NCBI GenBank assembly: GCA_001483205.1
Contig: JPPB01000140.1
Span: 1-19,344 of the forward strand
Direction of reading: 5' to 3'
DNA from: an alpha proteobacterium 3107
Lineage (GTDB): Bacteria > Pseudomonadota > Alphaproteobacteria > Rhodobacterales > Rhodobacteraceae
DNA length: 19,344 nt
A program made the translations under genes and the position numbers. A model generated the notes under the pieces. That model saw only the letters and a list, made by a program, of their open reading frames with translations. It ran no database searches and was not told the origin of the DNA. Shown here in pieces: positions 1 to 7,920 of this stretch (position 1 is its first letter; the number at the start of each line of letters is the position of its first letter).

Positions 1-387
1 GCGGCGTTGCGGGAAGGACAGCCACGCGATGTGCGCGAGATTGCACAGGAACGGCAACGCCTGCCCGCTGAGTTGGCGGCAGTGGACAAACCGGACCTGG
101 AGGTGTCGCTCCGGCTGCTGGAGCGGCTCCACCACAGCTTCACGCAGGCCGAGATCGAGGCCATGGCCCGGCCCGGCAATCGGCTGCCCGGAACCATGGA
201 AGCGATGGACGCCGCCACCCGCAGCGCAGTCGCCGCTGGTCTCAAGGCGGTGATGACACCCACCGTGGTTCGGGTGCTCAGCTATTATGCCTGGGGTGAC
301 AGCGCCCGGCGGATCGAGGCCAGCCTGCATCCCGAACGCTCTATGAACCGAGGCCGAGGCCGGGGCGAGGGGATGAGCCTGCTATGA
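1..387 (+). CDS. C-terminal part of a probable mobilisation-operon protein (partial)
   Basis: The reading frame is open from the first base, so the gene probably begins upstream; the first in-window start-like codon is TTG at 7. About 127 residues are visible. They are mostly charged and helical, with a run of heptad-like leucines (LLERLHHSF region) and a basic, glycine/arginine-rich end. I see no catalytic motif and do not recognise the family. The stop overlaps the ATG of the next gene by four bases (ATGA at 384-387), so the two are translationally coupled. The next gene looks like a conjugation accessory protein, and on that context I infer a plasmid-transfer role. It could equally be the tail of a relaxase-associated protein. 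Confidence 0.5.
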   Translation, partial: AALREGQPRDVREIAQERQRLPAELAAVDKPDLEVSLRLLERLHHSFTQAEIEAMARPGNRLPGTMEAMDAATRSAVAAGLKAVMTPTVVRVLSYYAWGDSARRIEASLHPERSMNRGRGRGEGMSLL

Positions 388-1055
388 GCGAGAAGAACGG
401 CGCATCGAAAACCCGCCGGGTGAAGCGCGCCCCCGTCGAGCGTGTGGCCGCCATCGAGACGGAACTGGCGCGAGTTCGTGCCCGCGAGGAACGGCGGCTG
501 ATCCGGGCCGCCGACAAGGCCGGGTTCTTCAACCTGAGCTTCTCGCGGGCAGAGACCGAGGCGATGTTTCGTCACGCCATCGAGGTCAGTGCAGCCCCGA
601 GGCGCTCAATGCTCGCACAGCTCAACGAAAAGCTGATGCAGGCCCGTTCACGGGCCTCAAAGGCCGCGCGGGCCGACGACGCCCGCAGAAAGGCGCTGCT
701 CGGGGGCTTTCTGGTCGCCCGGTGCCGCCAGAAGCCAGAGGTTCATACCATGTTCGCCCTCGACCTCCGACGGTTTCTTGAAAGCCACGAGAATGCGGAA
801 GTGGCCGCGCGAAATGTCGCCCTGTGCGAGGCGTTCCTTGACAACCCCAATGCCCCGGAACCCGGCGGTCAGCCAGTCAGCGAGACCTGGCGGCGACGCA
901 GCCACCGGCTGATCCTGCTCGGCGCATATGTGATGGCACGCCATGAGGACGGGAATGCCGCGATCCTTCGCCTGCTGGCCGAAGACCTGCCCGGCTTTGT
1001 CAGCCAAAGCCGCTATCCCGAACGGCATAGCCAACTGCTCAAGGCGTATCTCTGA
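384..1055 (+). CDS. TraC/TraD/MobC-like mobilisation accessory protein
   Basis: 223 aa, ATG start overlapping the preceding stop. The N-terminus is basic and lysine/arginine rich. Residues about 17-50 form a charged helix ([20 protein letters not shown]) followed by an RAADKAGFF motif. The middle has an [14 protein letters not shown] segment around residues 98-111. That segment resembles the short conserved block of TraD-like conjugal transfer proteins ('K-LLGG-V-K'), which lie beside relaxase genes in alphaproteobacterial plasmids. No membrane segment or enzyme motif is seen. It would act as a DNA-binding accessory factor at the transfer origin. The family assignment rests on pattern memory, not on an alignment. 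A DUF5131 fragment starts two bases after its stop, so all three reading frames belonged to one operon. Confidence 0.5.
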   Translation: MSEKNGASKTRRVKRAPVERVAAIETELARVRAREERRLIRAADKAGFFNLSFSRAETEAMFRHAIEVSAAPRRSMLAQLNEKLMQARSRASKAARADDARRKALLGGFLVARCRQKPEVHTMFALDLRRFLESHENAEVAARNVALCEAFLDNPNAPEPGGQPVSETWRRRSHRLILLGAYVMARHEDGNAAILRLLAEDLPGFVSQSRYPERHSQLLKAYL

Positions 1056-1056
1056 C

Positions 1057-1185
1057 ATGGCCTCAACATCCCGAATCGAGTGGACTGATGCGACCTGGAA
1101 CCCGGTGACCGGCTGCACGAAAGTCGGTCCCGGCTGCGACAACTGCTATGCTGAGCGGGTTGTTGCGTGGTGGCACAGGCATTAA
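1057..1185 (+). pseudogene. N-terminal fragment of DUF5131 (phage Gp37/Gp68) protein
   Basis: An ATG one base after the upstream stop opens a 42-aa frame. It begins with the hallmark start of this family, [14 protein letters not shown], followed by the cysteine cluster C-x6-C-x2-C in [15 protein letters not shown]. Family members are normally several hundred residues long. Here similarity ends just after CYAER (about base 1158), and the frame reads a few unrelated residues into a stop at 1183-1185. The cysteine pattern suggests a radical-SAM-like metal site in intact members. The break marks where the defence island begins, and the missing part is nowhere in this window. Confidence 0.75.
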
Positions 1186-1197
1186 AAAAATCGGATA
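1185..1197. repeat. 13-bp direct repeat, left copy
   Basis: AAAAAATCGGATA occurs here, just downstream of the sspA stop, and again in the same orientation at 8770-8782, just after the sspD stop. The two copies bracket the sspA-sspD module. The repeat is short and A-rich, so chance is possible. Confidence 0.35.
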
Positions 1198-1204
1198 TGG
1201 CCAA

Positions 1205-2383
1205 TTATACTGACTTGCTCTTCGATAATTTTTCCAGAACTTCTTCAATCAAGATCACGGATTGCTCAATATCTTCATCGGTTGTGCCAAAGCCCAGGCT
1301 GAAACGTATAGTTGCCTCAGAATCTTCACCATTGAGGCCAATAGCCCTTAAGACGTGTGACGGCTCCGGGATGCCCGATGTGCAGGCAGAACCGGTCGAA
1401 GCAGCGAGACGGGGTTGAAGCGCCCCCAGAATCTCATGCGCAGAGAACCCATGGAAACACAGGCTTGCATTGGCGGGGTGCCGCGCCCCGCCTTCGGGAC
1501 CAACCAGCGAGACCTGCCAGCCCGATCCTCTCAAGCGACGCACGAAATGATCGCGGCGGCGGCGCAGTTCACGGCGTTTTTCCCCGGCACCTTCGCCGGT
1601 CAGTAATTCAGCAGCCACGCCCATACCCACACAAAGCGGCACCGGCAAGGTTCCCGAGCGAAACCCGCTCTGCTGACCACCTCCATAAATCAATGGCTCG
1701 ATCCGGTCCTGCAACAGGCGCGCGATGAAGATAGCGCCAATCCCCATCGGGCCATACATTTTGTGGCCGGACAGACTCAGAATATCCGTATGCGTTGCAA
1801 GCGAAGCTATCGGTATTGCAATAGGCGCTTGCGCCGCGTCGCAATGAAATACCGCCCCGTGGCAGCGGATGCGATCAGATATTTTCGCGATATTCTGAAT
1901 CGTTCCGATTTCGTTGTTTACGGCCATGATTGATACAGCAAGAACATCCTCGTCCAACATGTCGTTGAGCGCTGAAAGTTCGACGCAGCCTTGTCGGTCT
2001 ACGGGGATCTGTTCGACAGTGAACGCATATTGTTTTTCAAGCACGCGGGCCGGTGCAAGCACGGACTTGTGCTCAATGGCGCTGACAAGGATGCGATGGC
2101 GACGGCCCCCGGCGGCCTTGCGTCCAAGCCCCAGTAACGCCATGTTGTTTGTTTCGGTCGCGCCGGAAGTGAAGATGATTTCGTCAGGGTCCGCGCCGAT
2201 CAGCCGTGCGACCTGCGCGGCGGCTTTTTCAGTGTCGCGTGCAGATTCCCAGCCAAGAGAGTGATCGGACGAGTGCGGATTGCCAAATGATCCGCCGTGG
2301 TATGGGGCCATTTCAGCCAATACCTGCCGATCAAGGGGCGTTGTCGCCTGATGGTCGAGATAGATCGTTTTTCCGGTTTTCAT
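1205..2383 (-). CDS. sspA: Cysteine desulfurase SspA (IscS/NifS/DndA class)
   Basis: 392 aa, the usual length for group I cysteine desulfurases. This pyridoxal-phosphate enzyme takes sulfur from L-cysteine as a persulfide and leaves alanine. Visible motifs are YLDHQATTP at 8-16, TSGATETNN at 72-80, the cofactor-stacking His105 in SAIEHKS, D182 in HCDAAQ, the Schiff-base lysine K208 in SLSGHKMYGP, and the catalytic cysteine C334 in STGSACTSG. All key residues are present. The ATG at 2383 has a GAGG ribosome site seven bases upstream. The gene is divergent from sspB across about 130 bp, and the PAPS-reductase-like sspD next door shows that the sulfur goes to DNA phosphorothioation, as in SspABCD systems. 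Taken alone it could also serve as a housekeeping IscS or be called DndA; I use SspA because DUF4007 is beside it. Confidence 0.88.
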   Translation of the reverse strand: MKTGKTIYLDHQATTPLDRQVLAEMAPYHGGSFGNPHSSDHSLGWESARDTEKAAAQVARLIGADPDEIIFTSGATETNNMALLGLGRKAAGGRRHRILVSAIEHKSVLAPARVLEKQYAFTVEQIPVDRQGCVELSALNDMLDEDVLAVSIMAVNNEIGTIQNIAKISDRIRCHGAVFHCDAAQAPIAIPIASLATHTDILSLSGHKMYGPMGIGAIFIARLLQDRIEPLIYGGGQQSGFRSGTLPVPLCVGMGVAAELLTGEGAGEKRRELRRRRDHFVRRLRGSGWQVSLVGPEGGARHPANASLCFHGFSAHEILGALQPRLAASTGSACTSGIPEPSHVLRAIGLNGEDSEATIRFSLGFGTTDEDIEQSVILIEEVLEKLSKSKSV

Positions 2384-2446
2384 TATGCCTCAGTATCTTA
2401 GGGCAATACCTTGTGCAAAGCCGGGATTCGGGTGGTCACCTACAGA

Positions 2447-2474
2447 TTGACATAGCACAGAAATGCGCTATTGG
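2447..2474 (+). promoter_or_regulatory. Candidate sigma-70 promoter for the sspB operon
   Basis: A perfect TTGACA lies at 2447-2452. Sixteen bases on is TATTGG at 2469-2474, a poor -10 box. Transcription would start near 2481, about 30 bases before the sspB ATG. The divergent sspA promoter must share this interval, but I see no convincing box for it. Confidence 0.35.
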
Positions 2475-2512
2475 CGAGCTACTGGAGGCAACGTCCAGCA
2501 GCCGAGAGACCC

Positions 2513-3469
2513 ATGGGAAGCGGACCACTTTTTCAGAACACCTACAGGCCGCAATTTTCCGGCCACGAAACCTTTCCTCTCCGCTACGGGTGGCTGAAGA
2601 AGGCGTTCGACCGGGTTGCGGCAACCGAGGACCAACTCGAAAACCGGACCGCCTGTTGGGGTGATGACGCCATAGCGCGATTCGGTGTCGGCAAAAACAT
2701 GGTTGCTTCGATGCGCCATTGGGCGAAGGCCACTGGCATAATCGAGGAGCCTGCGACCAACTCGGTTCAGACAACGAAACTCGGCCGCCTGTTGTTCGGC
2801 CCCAAGGGTCTCGATCCATTCATGGAGAACCCTGCAACGCTGTGGCTCATCCATTGGCGATTGGCAGCCCGTAAAGAAAAGACGACATGGTTTTGGGCGT
2901 TCAGCCACTACCCCGCCGTTACCTTCGAGCGGGATACATTGACCCGGAGACTTGATCGCCTTGCAAAGGACCGCAACTGGCCGCGTGTCTCTGGCGCAAC
3001 AATCAGGAAAGATGTCGCCTGCTTCATCCAAACTTATGTCGCGCGGCCACCGTCAGGCAAGGCAGGCCATGACGACACACTGGAATCGCCGCTGACCGAG
3101 TTGGGCCTTGTCAAGGCAATCGGCAGGAAAGACGGATTCCGATTCGTGTGCGGGCCGAAGGCAACCTTGGGCGATGGTGTCTTCACCTATGCGCTTCTGG
3201 ACTTCTGGTCACGCTATTCCAATGCCGCCACATTGTCCTTCGAGGCGGTCGCTCATGCGCCCGGCGGGCCGGGCCGGGTATTCCTGCTTGATGAAAACGA
3301 TGTCGTTGACCGCCTCGCAGCCCTTGACAATGTGACCCGCGGTGTCTTGCGGTGGTCTGAAACCGCTGGCCTGAAGCAGGTTGTGCGAAACACCGACATC
3401 AGCAACGAATTGGCCCTGTCCCGGATACAAAGCGATTACCACGCACCTGCCGGGAAGAAGGCTGCCTGA
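2513..3469 (+). CDS. sspB: SspB, DUF4007 family DNA nickase of the phosphorothioation system
   Basis: 318 aa from the ATG at 2513; the frame can be extended to a TTG at 2471, but the ATG sits right before the conserved block. The N-terminus has the DUF4007 signature FSGHETFPLRYGWLKKAF at about 15-32, then DDAIARFGVGKNMVASMRHW at 51-70. The rest is predicted mixed alpha/beta with wing-like segments (TLTRRLDRLAK; ATLSFEAVAHAPG). In studied SspABCD systems this protein nicks DNA and is needed for single-strand PT modification. It heads an operon with the DUF3800 gene (one base apart), sspC and sspD. The assignment is firm at family level; the nickase role comes from the family, not from a catalytic motif I can point to. 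Confidence 0.85.
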   Translation: MGSGPLFQNTYRPQFSGHETFPLRYGWLKKAFDRVAATEDQLENRTACWGDDAIARFGVGKNMVASMRHWAKATGIIEEPATNSVQTTKLGRLLFGPKGLDPFMENPATLWLIHWRLAARKEKTTWFWAFSHYPAVTFERDTLTRRLDRLAKDRNWPRVSGATIRKDVACFIQTYVARPPSGKAGHDDTLESPLTELGLVKAIGRKDGFRFVCGPKATLGDGVFTYALLDFWSRYSNAATLSFEAVAHAPGGPGRVFLLDENDVVDRLAALDNVTRGVLRWSETAGLKQVVRNTDISNELALSRIQSDYHAPAGKKAA

Positions 3470-3470
3470 G

Positions 3471-4319
3471 ATGTATTTCTTCTATTTCGATGAGTCCGGT
3501 TCCCGTGATCCGTCGGTCGGCACAGCGGAGAAGCCGAAGGATCACCTGTATGTTCTGTTGGCGGTAGGGATTTGGGAAGGACAATGGCGTCACTTTGACC
3601 ATAAAATCGCCCGTATAAAGCTGGAACTGGCTGATTACCTACGTGGACAGGAAAAGGGGTCTTTCGATCTTGCGGACTGTGAGATCAAGTCAAACTGGTT
3701 GCGCAACCCGAAGGAGCGGACCAAAAAGAGCCCTTACTTGCACGCGCTTGATGATAGTGATCGCGAGCGGCTGGTCGCGGCATATTTTGATCAACTGGTT
3801 CCGTGCAGGGCCGTGATTATGGCTGCCGTAATCGACAAGCGCCATCTTCGCAACTACGTCACCCATGAGATATTGCACAAGAAGGCATACGAGTTTCTGC
3901 TTGAGCGCATTGAGCACTACATGCGCGAGTATCACCCAAAGCACAATGCGCTCATTGTCATGGATGATACGAGCAAGCAGCTTAACCGCGCCGTGGCCAT
4001 GAAACATGCTTTCTTTCAGCGCGCTGGCAACCAGAATATGGAGTTCAGGCGGATTGTCGAATATCCTTTCTTTACGCCAAGCGAGCTATCTAACGGGGTG
4101 CAACTGGCCGATCTTCTGGCCTATAATGCCTATCGCGCGTTCAAGGACGAAAACCTTTCATATCCCTATTTCGAGATGCTTATGCCACACTTCTACCGTC
4201 GGAAGGTGGGCGTTACTCTCGATGGCCTCAAGGTCTGGCCGGAGGTATCGCCTCTGGTCAACATGGCTCGCACAATGTGGGATGACAGAAGAAAAGCCTT
4301 CCGGGCCGAGGGGGGATGA
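3471..4319 (+). CDS. DUF3800 protein, predicted RNase H-fold nuclease
   Basis: 282 aa. The ATG lies one base after the sspB stop, giving the family's usual start YFFYFDESGS, with D7 and E8 as likely metal ligands. Further acidic motifs fit the DUF3800 pattern: DCEIK near residue 68, VMDDTS in the middle (IVMDDTSKQLNRA), and the C-terminal GVQLADLLAYNAYRAF, whose aspartate is typical. DUF3800 is predicted to have an RNase H-like fold and is scattered through mobile elements and defence islands. No membrane segment or signal peptide is visible. Its place inside the sspB-sspC operon implies co-expression with the modification enzymes. I infer a nuclease or sulfur-transfer accessory role; its substrate is unknown. 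It is not one of the standard SspABCD components. Confidence 0.8.
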   Translation: MYFFYFDESGSRDPSVGTAEKPKDHLYVLLAVGIWEGQWRHFDHKIARIKLELADYLRGQEKGSFDLADCEIKSNWLRNPKERTKKSPYLHALDDSDRERLVAAYFDQLVPCRAVIMAAVIDKRHLRNYVTHEILHKKAYEFLLERIEHYMREYHPKHNALIVMDDTSKQLNRAVAMKHAFFQRAGNQNMEFRRIVEYPFFTPSELSNGVQLADLLAYNAYRAFKDENLSYPYFEMLMPHFYRRKVGVTLDGLKVWPEVSPLVNMARTMWDDRRKAFRAEGG

Positions 4320-4540
4320 TGTCAGGCTGGGCAAACCATATCAAGCCCACCAGGGGCACCCGACACTTCGATATATCGCCTTTTCACATGGTGATGTCAA
4401 CCTCTCACCTAGCCGGAAACACCTGTCTTGTATTTCTTGGTAGAGCGCTCATGCAAAAACCAGTGATCTGCAATATTCGTGTGAACACCCCCGGCCTTTC
4501 GATGCCCGCCCCAAAACCGGCCAAAGGGGAGGTCACCTGA
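4316..4540 (+). CDS. Possible small coupled ORF between DUF3800 gene and sspC
   Basis: A 74-aa frame fills the gap exactly. Its ATG overlaps the DUF3800 stop (ATGA at 4316-4319) and its TGA overlaps the sspC ATG (TGATG at 4538-4542). Overlap at both ends fits a real coupled gene, and a purine-rich stretch (GAGGGGGG) lies just upstream. Against it, the sequence has no recognisable domain, is irregular in composition, and uses codons such as ATA, CTA and AGA that its neighbours avoid. It may be a small partner protein, or a spacer that happens to stay open. The last bases carry AAAGGGGAGG, a good ribosome site for sspC. Confidence 0.3.
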   Translation: MMSGWANHIKPTRGTRHFDISPFHMVMSTSHLAGNTCLVFLGRALMQKPVICNIRVNTPGLSMPAPKPAKGEVT

Positions 4541-7500
4541 TGGCCTTGCGCAATCGTGTCCGCATAACCCGCCGTTTCCAGAGATCAATCCGGATTGACT
4601 CCGATTTCGGCGGTGCCGACAGCCTGGAAGGGTTTGTCTGTCCACAATCTTCTGCCGAAGTTCTCAGGACAATGGCCCAGCATGTTTCTGAAACAGGACA
4701 GGGCGCATACACATGGACCGGCCCTTACGGGAGCGGAAAATCAAGTCTGGTTATCGCCCTTGGTGCTTTGCTGAATGGCGACGCGGGATTGCAAACGGAA
4801 GCAGCCAAAGTCTTCGGGCGGAATCTGACAAAAACAATCCGGGACACATTGCCGCCGGGATCAAGGGGGTGGCGCATCCTTCCCGTCGTTGCGCGCCGCG
4901 ATGACCCTGTTGTGGTCATCGGCGAAGCTGTGAAGTGGATGAGACTTGTTTCCCGTCAACCTCGGGGAGGCTGGACCGAAACCAACCTGATCAATGCACT
5001 GACCAATACGGCCACCGAAAAGCCCGAAACCCATGGCGGCCTCCTCCTCTTCATTGATGAGATGGGCAAATTTCTCGAAGCCGCTGCACAAAACGGTTCC
5101 GACATCCACATCCTTCAGAGCCTTGCCGAGGCAGCGTCCCGGAGCAATGGGCGTTTTCTGCTCGTTGGTGTGCTGCATCAGGCTTTTGAGGAATATGCCC
5201 ACCGCCTGTCATACGACATGCGCGACGAATGGGCAAAGATTCAGGGCCGCTTTATTGATCTCACCGTCAACACTTCGGGTGAAGAGCAGATTGAGCTGAT
5301 CTCCCGCGCGATCAACAGCAATCATCGCCCGAAGACGCCCGGCGCTCTGGCCTCCACCGTCGCCGGGGTCACGTGCCGGGGGCGCACCGGTGACCCTGAC
5401 AGGCTGGCCACCATGCTGGAGTCATGCTGGCCACTTCACCCGGTCGTGGCGTGTCTGTTAGGGCCGATCTCCCGGCGGCGTTTCGGGCAGAATCAACGCA
5501 GCATATTCGGCTTTATCAATGCCTCTGAAACCCATGGCTTTCAGGACTTCCTGAACCACGCAGGTGCCGGGGAGCTATACGCCCCGGATCGGCTTTGGGA
5601 CTACCTGCGCGTCAATCTGGAGCCATCCATCCTTGCGTCTCCTGACGGGCACCGATGGGCTTTGGCGGCGGAAGCGCTGGAACGATGCGAAGCCATCGGC
5701 GGCGATGCTCTTCATATCCGGCTGCTCAAGACAATCGCTGTTATCGACCTGTTCAAGGAGCGCTCGGGTCTTGTTGCGAACGCCGAGGTGTTGCGCACTT
5801 GTTTTCCAGGCACCCCGAAAAGGGCGCTTGAGGGAGCGATGAGGCAACTTGACACATGGTCGTTTACCATCTTCAGGAAATTCCTCGACGCTCGCGCTAT
5901 TTTCGCGGGCAGCGATTTCGACATTGACCGGGCTGTCCGCACCGCACTTGACGACATTGACGACATTGATTTTGGGCAACTCAAATCACTGGCCGGGCTT
6001 CAGCCGATCCTCGCCAAGCGTCACTATCACGAGACCGGCGCTCTCAGGTGGTTCGATGTGAGCATTGTTCCGGTCAGCCGCCTCGCCAAATCTGTGCCGG
6101 AGAACGGGACAATCGGCCAGTTCCTGCTTGCCATCCCGACTGAAGGCGAAAGCGAGAGCCACATCGAAGACCTGTGTCGCAAGGCGACGCGCCACAGTGA
6201 CGAGTGGGACACGGTGGTCGGAATTTCAAAGCGATCCCAGGCCATCGTATCTCTGGCGCGCGAATTGTGCGCTCTCAGCAGTGTTAGTAACGATCACCCG
6301 GAGCTTGCTGGCGATTCCGTCGCCCGACGCGAAGTCTCTGCACGGCTCACGGTCTTTCAGTCCCTTCTGGAATCTGAGCTGCACAAGGTGTTCGACGATG
6401 CGCTATGGTTCCGCAAACACCACCAACCGGAGCGTTTGCGGCAGGCTCAACTGAACGGCATCGCCTCTGAACTAGCGGATTGCCGCTTTGAAAAATCGCC
6501 GCGTCTGCACAATGAGCTTCTGAACCGACACAAGCCATCCACCAGTGCCATTGCGGCGCAGAACTGCCTCTTGCGGCGTATGGTTCTGAGTGAGGGCGAA
6601 CAGCATCTCGGCATAAAGGTATTTCCTGCCGAACGCGGTTTGTTTACGTCCATACTGGAAGCGACGGGGCTGTATGAGCCGCACGGAAAAGGCTGGCGCT
6701 TCACGTCACCTATGTCAGGGGGTGACGATCCCTGCCGCCTGGCCCCGATGTGGAAGCAGGCAACCGACTACATAAAGGAACACGCTGATCGCCCTGTCCC
6801 CGTCTCTGAACTGTTCGATGAATGGCGAAAACCCCCTTTCGGCGTGAAGAACGGACTTATGCCCATCCTCGCCGTTGCGTTCATCCTGTCGCAACGTGAC
6901 AAGCTCGCCGTCTATCGGGACGGTATTTTCCGGGCGGCGTTCGACGATGTGGATGTGGATTACCTTGCAAAGAACGCGGCCTTTATCCGGTTGCGCTGGA
7001 TGGACCTCAATGCGGTCGCGCGCCGCCTGCTGTCGGGGATGGCGCAGATTGTGCGTGATCTCGACAAAACGAATGAGCTTGTCCACCTGGAGCCCATTGA
7101 TGTCGGTCGCGGCCTCGTGGCAATCCATGACCGTCTCCCGAAGTGGACCGAACGAACGATGCGCCTGTCCGCGAATGCCGTCAGGATACGCGATCTGTTC
7201 AAACGGGCGCATGACCCAAACCGGTTCCTGTTCGATGACATCCCCGGAACACTGGGTGAAGATATTTCCCTTGCAAACGAAAATGACTTACGCCGTATCA
7301 TTTGCCGTGTCCGCGAGGGGTTGGAGGAACTGGTGCAGGCATACCCGTTGATGCTGCACCGTTTGCGGGACATGATGCTCGCGGAGTTGCAGGTGCCGAA
7401 CACCTCTCCACAGGCCCTTGCAGAGCTGCACGAGCGTGCCGGGAACATCAGGCAGCTCACCGGCGACTTCCGCCTTGACGCTTTCGCTGGCCGACTGGCG

Positions 7501-7920
7501 CAATTTGATGGCTCAAGCGAGGGGTTTGAAGCCATCGCCAGCCTCGCGGCAAACAAACCGCCACGCGATTGGGTTGATCCTGACCTCGACCACGCCGCAA
7601 TCGAGCTTGCTGACATGGCGCAGAGATTCCTGCGCGCCGAGACCTATGCGCGCGTCAAGGGCCGCCCTGACAAGCGGCAGGCAATGGCTGTCGTCATCGG
7701 TATGGGCGGCCGCCCGGTGCCTTTGTTGGAGGAGTTTGAGATTGCGGTCTCTGACCGCGCGGCCATCAACGATCTCATCAGGCGTCTTGTTGCCGCGCTG
7801 GAGGGCGCTGACACCAGTCGCCACAGCATCATCCTGGCGGCACTGGCTGAACTCAGTACGCGCTACATGCAAAAGCCCCCGCCAGTTCAGGAGAACGAAC
7901 AAGGAAGGGCTGCTTCTTGA
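4540..7920 (+). CDS. sspC: SspC, large P-loop ATPase of the phosphorothioation system
   Basis: 1126 aa. The N-terminal domain is an AAA/STAND-like ATPase: Walker A GPYGSGKSS at 61-69 and Walker B GLLLFIDEMGKF at about 167-178, with a hydrophobic strand leading into D173-E174. A long, mainly helical region without clear motifs follows, with acidic and leucine-rich stretches. The length fits the large ATPases that sit between DUF4007 and PAPS-reductase genes in Ssp cassettes. The ATG is preceded by AAAGGGGAGG about six bases upstream. The stop overlaps the TTG start of sspD. In known systems SspC provides ATPase activity needed for PT modification. BREX also has large ATPases, but no methyltransferase or other BREX gene is present here. 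Confidence 0.8.
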   Translation: MALRNRVRITRRFQRSIRIDSDFGGADSLEGFVCPQSSAEVLRTMAQHVSETGQGAYTWTGPYGSGKSSLVIALGALLNGDAGLQTEAAKVFGRNLTKTIRDTLPPGSRGWRILPVVARRDDPVVVIGEAVKWMRLVSRQPRGGWTETNLINALTNTATEKPETHGGLLLFIDEMGKFLEAAAQNGSDIHILQSLAEAASRSNGRFLLVGVLHQAFEEYAHRLSYDMRDEWAKIQGRFIDLTVNTSGEEQIELISRAINSNHRPKTPGALASTVAGVTCRGRTGDPDRLATMLESCWPLHPVVACLLGPISRRRFGQNQRSIFGFINASETHGFQDFLNHAGAGELYAPDRLWDYLRVNLEPSILASPDGHRWALAAEALERCEAIGGDALHIRLLKTIAVIDLFKERSGLVANAEVLRTCFPGTPKRALEGAMRQLDTWSFTIFRKFLDARAIFAGSDFDIDRAVRTALDDIDDIDFGQLKSLAGLQPILAKRHYHETGALRWFDVSIVPVSRLAKSVPENGTIGQFLLAIPTEGESESHIEDLCRKATRHSDEWDTVVGISKRSQAIVSLARELCALSSVSNDHPELAGDSVARREVSARLTVFQSLLESELHKVFDDALWFRKHHQPERLRQAQLNGIASELADCRFEKSPRLHNELLNRHKPSTSAIAAQNCLLRRMVLSEGEQHLGIKVFPAERGLFTSILEATGLYEPHGKGWRFTSPMSGGDDPCRLAPMWKQATDYIKEHADRPVPVSELFDEWRKPPFGVKNGLMPILAVAFILSQRDKLAVYRDGIFRAAFDDVDVDYLAKNAAFIRLRWMDLNAVARRLLSGMAQIVRDLDKTNELVHLEPIDVGRGLVAIHDRLPKWTERTMRLSANAVRIRDLFKRAHDPNRFLFDDIPGTLGEDISLANENDLRRIICRVREGLEELVQAYPLMLHRLRDMMLAELQVPNTSPQALAELHERAGNIRQLTGDFRLDAFAGRLAQFDGSSEGFEAIASLAANKPPRDWVDPDLDHAAIELADMAQRFLRAETYARVKGRPDKRQAMAVVIGMGGRPVPLLEEFEIAVSDRAAINDLIRRLVAALEGADTSRHSIILAALAELSTRYMQKPPPVQENEQGRAAS
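7902..7908 (+). promoter_or_regulatory. Ribosome binding site deciding the TTG start of sspD
   Basis: AGGAAGG lies eight bases before the TTG at 7917, inside the end of sspC. It supports a TTG start overlapping the sspC stop (TTGA), which keeps the family N-terminus intact; no ATG or GTG lies between it and the PP-loop. Confidence 0.6.

Noticed and set aside
6960..7616. 218-codon minus-strand frame
   Set aside because: Antisense shadow inside sspC with low-complexity serine/arginine composition.
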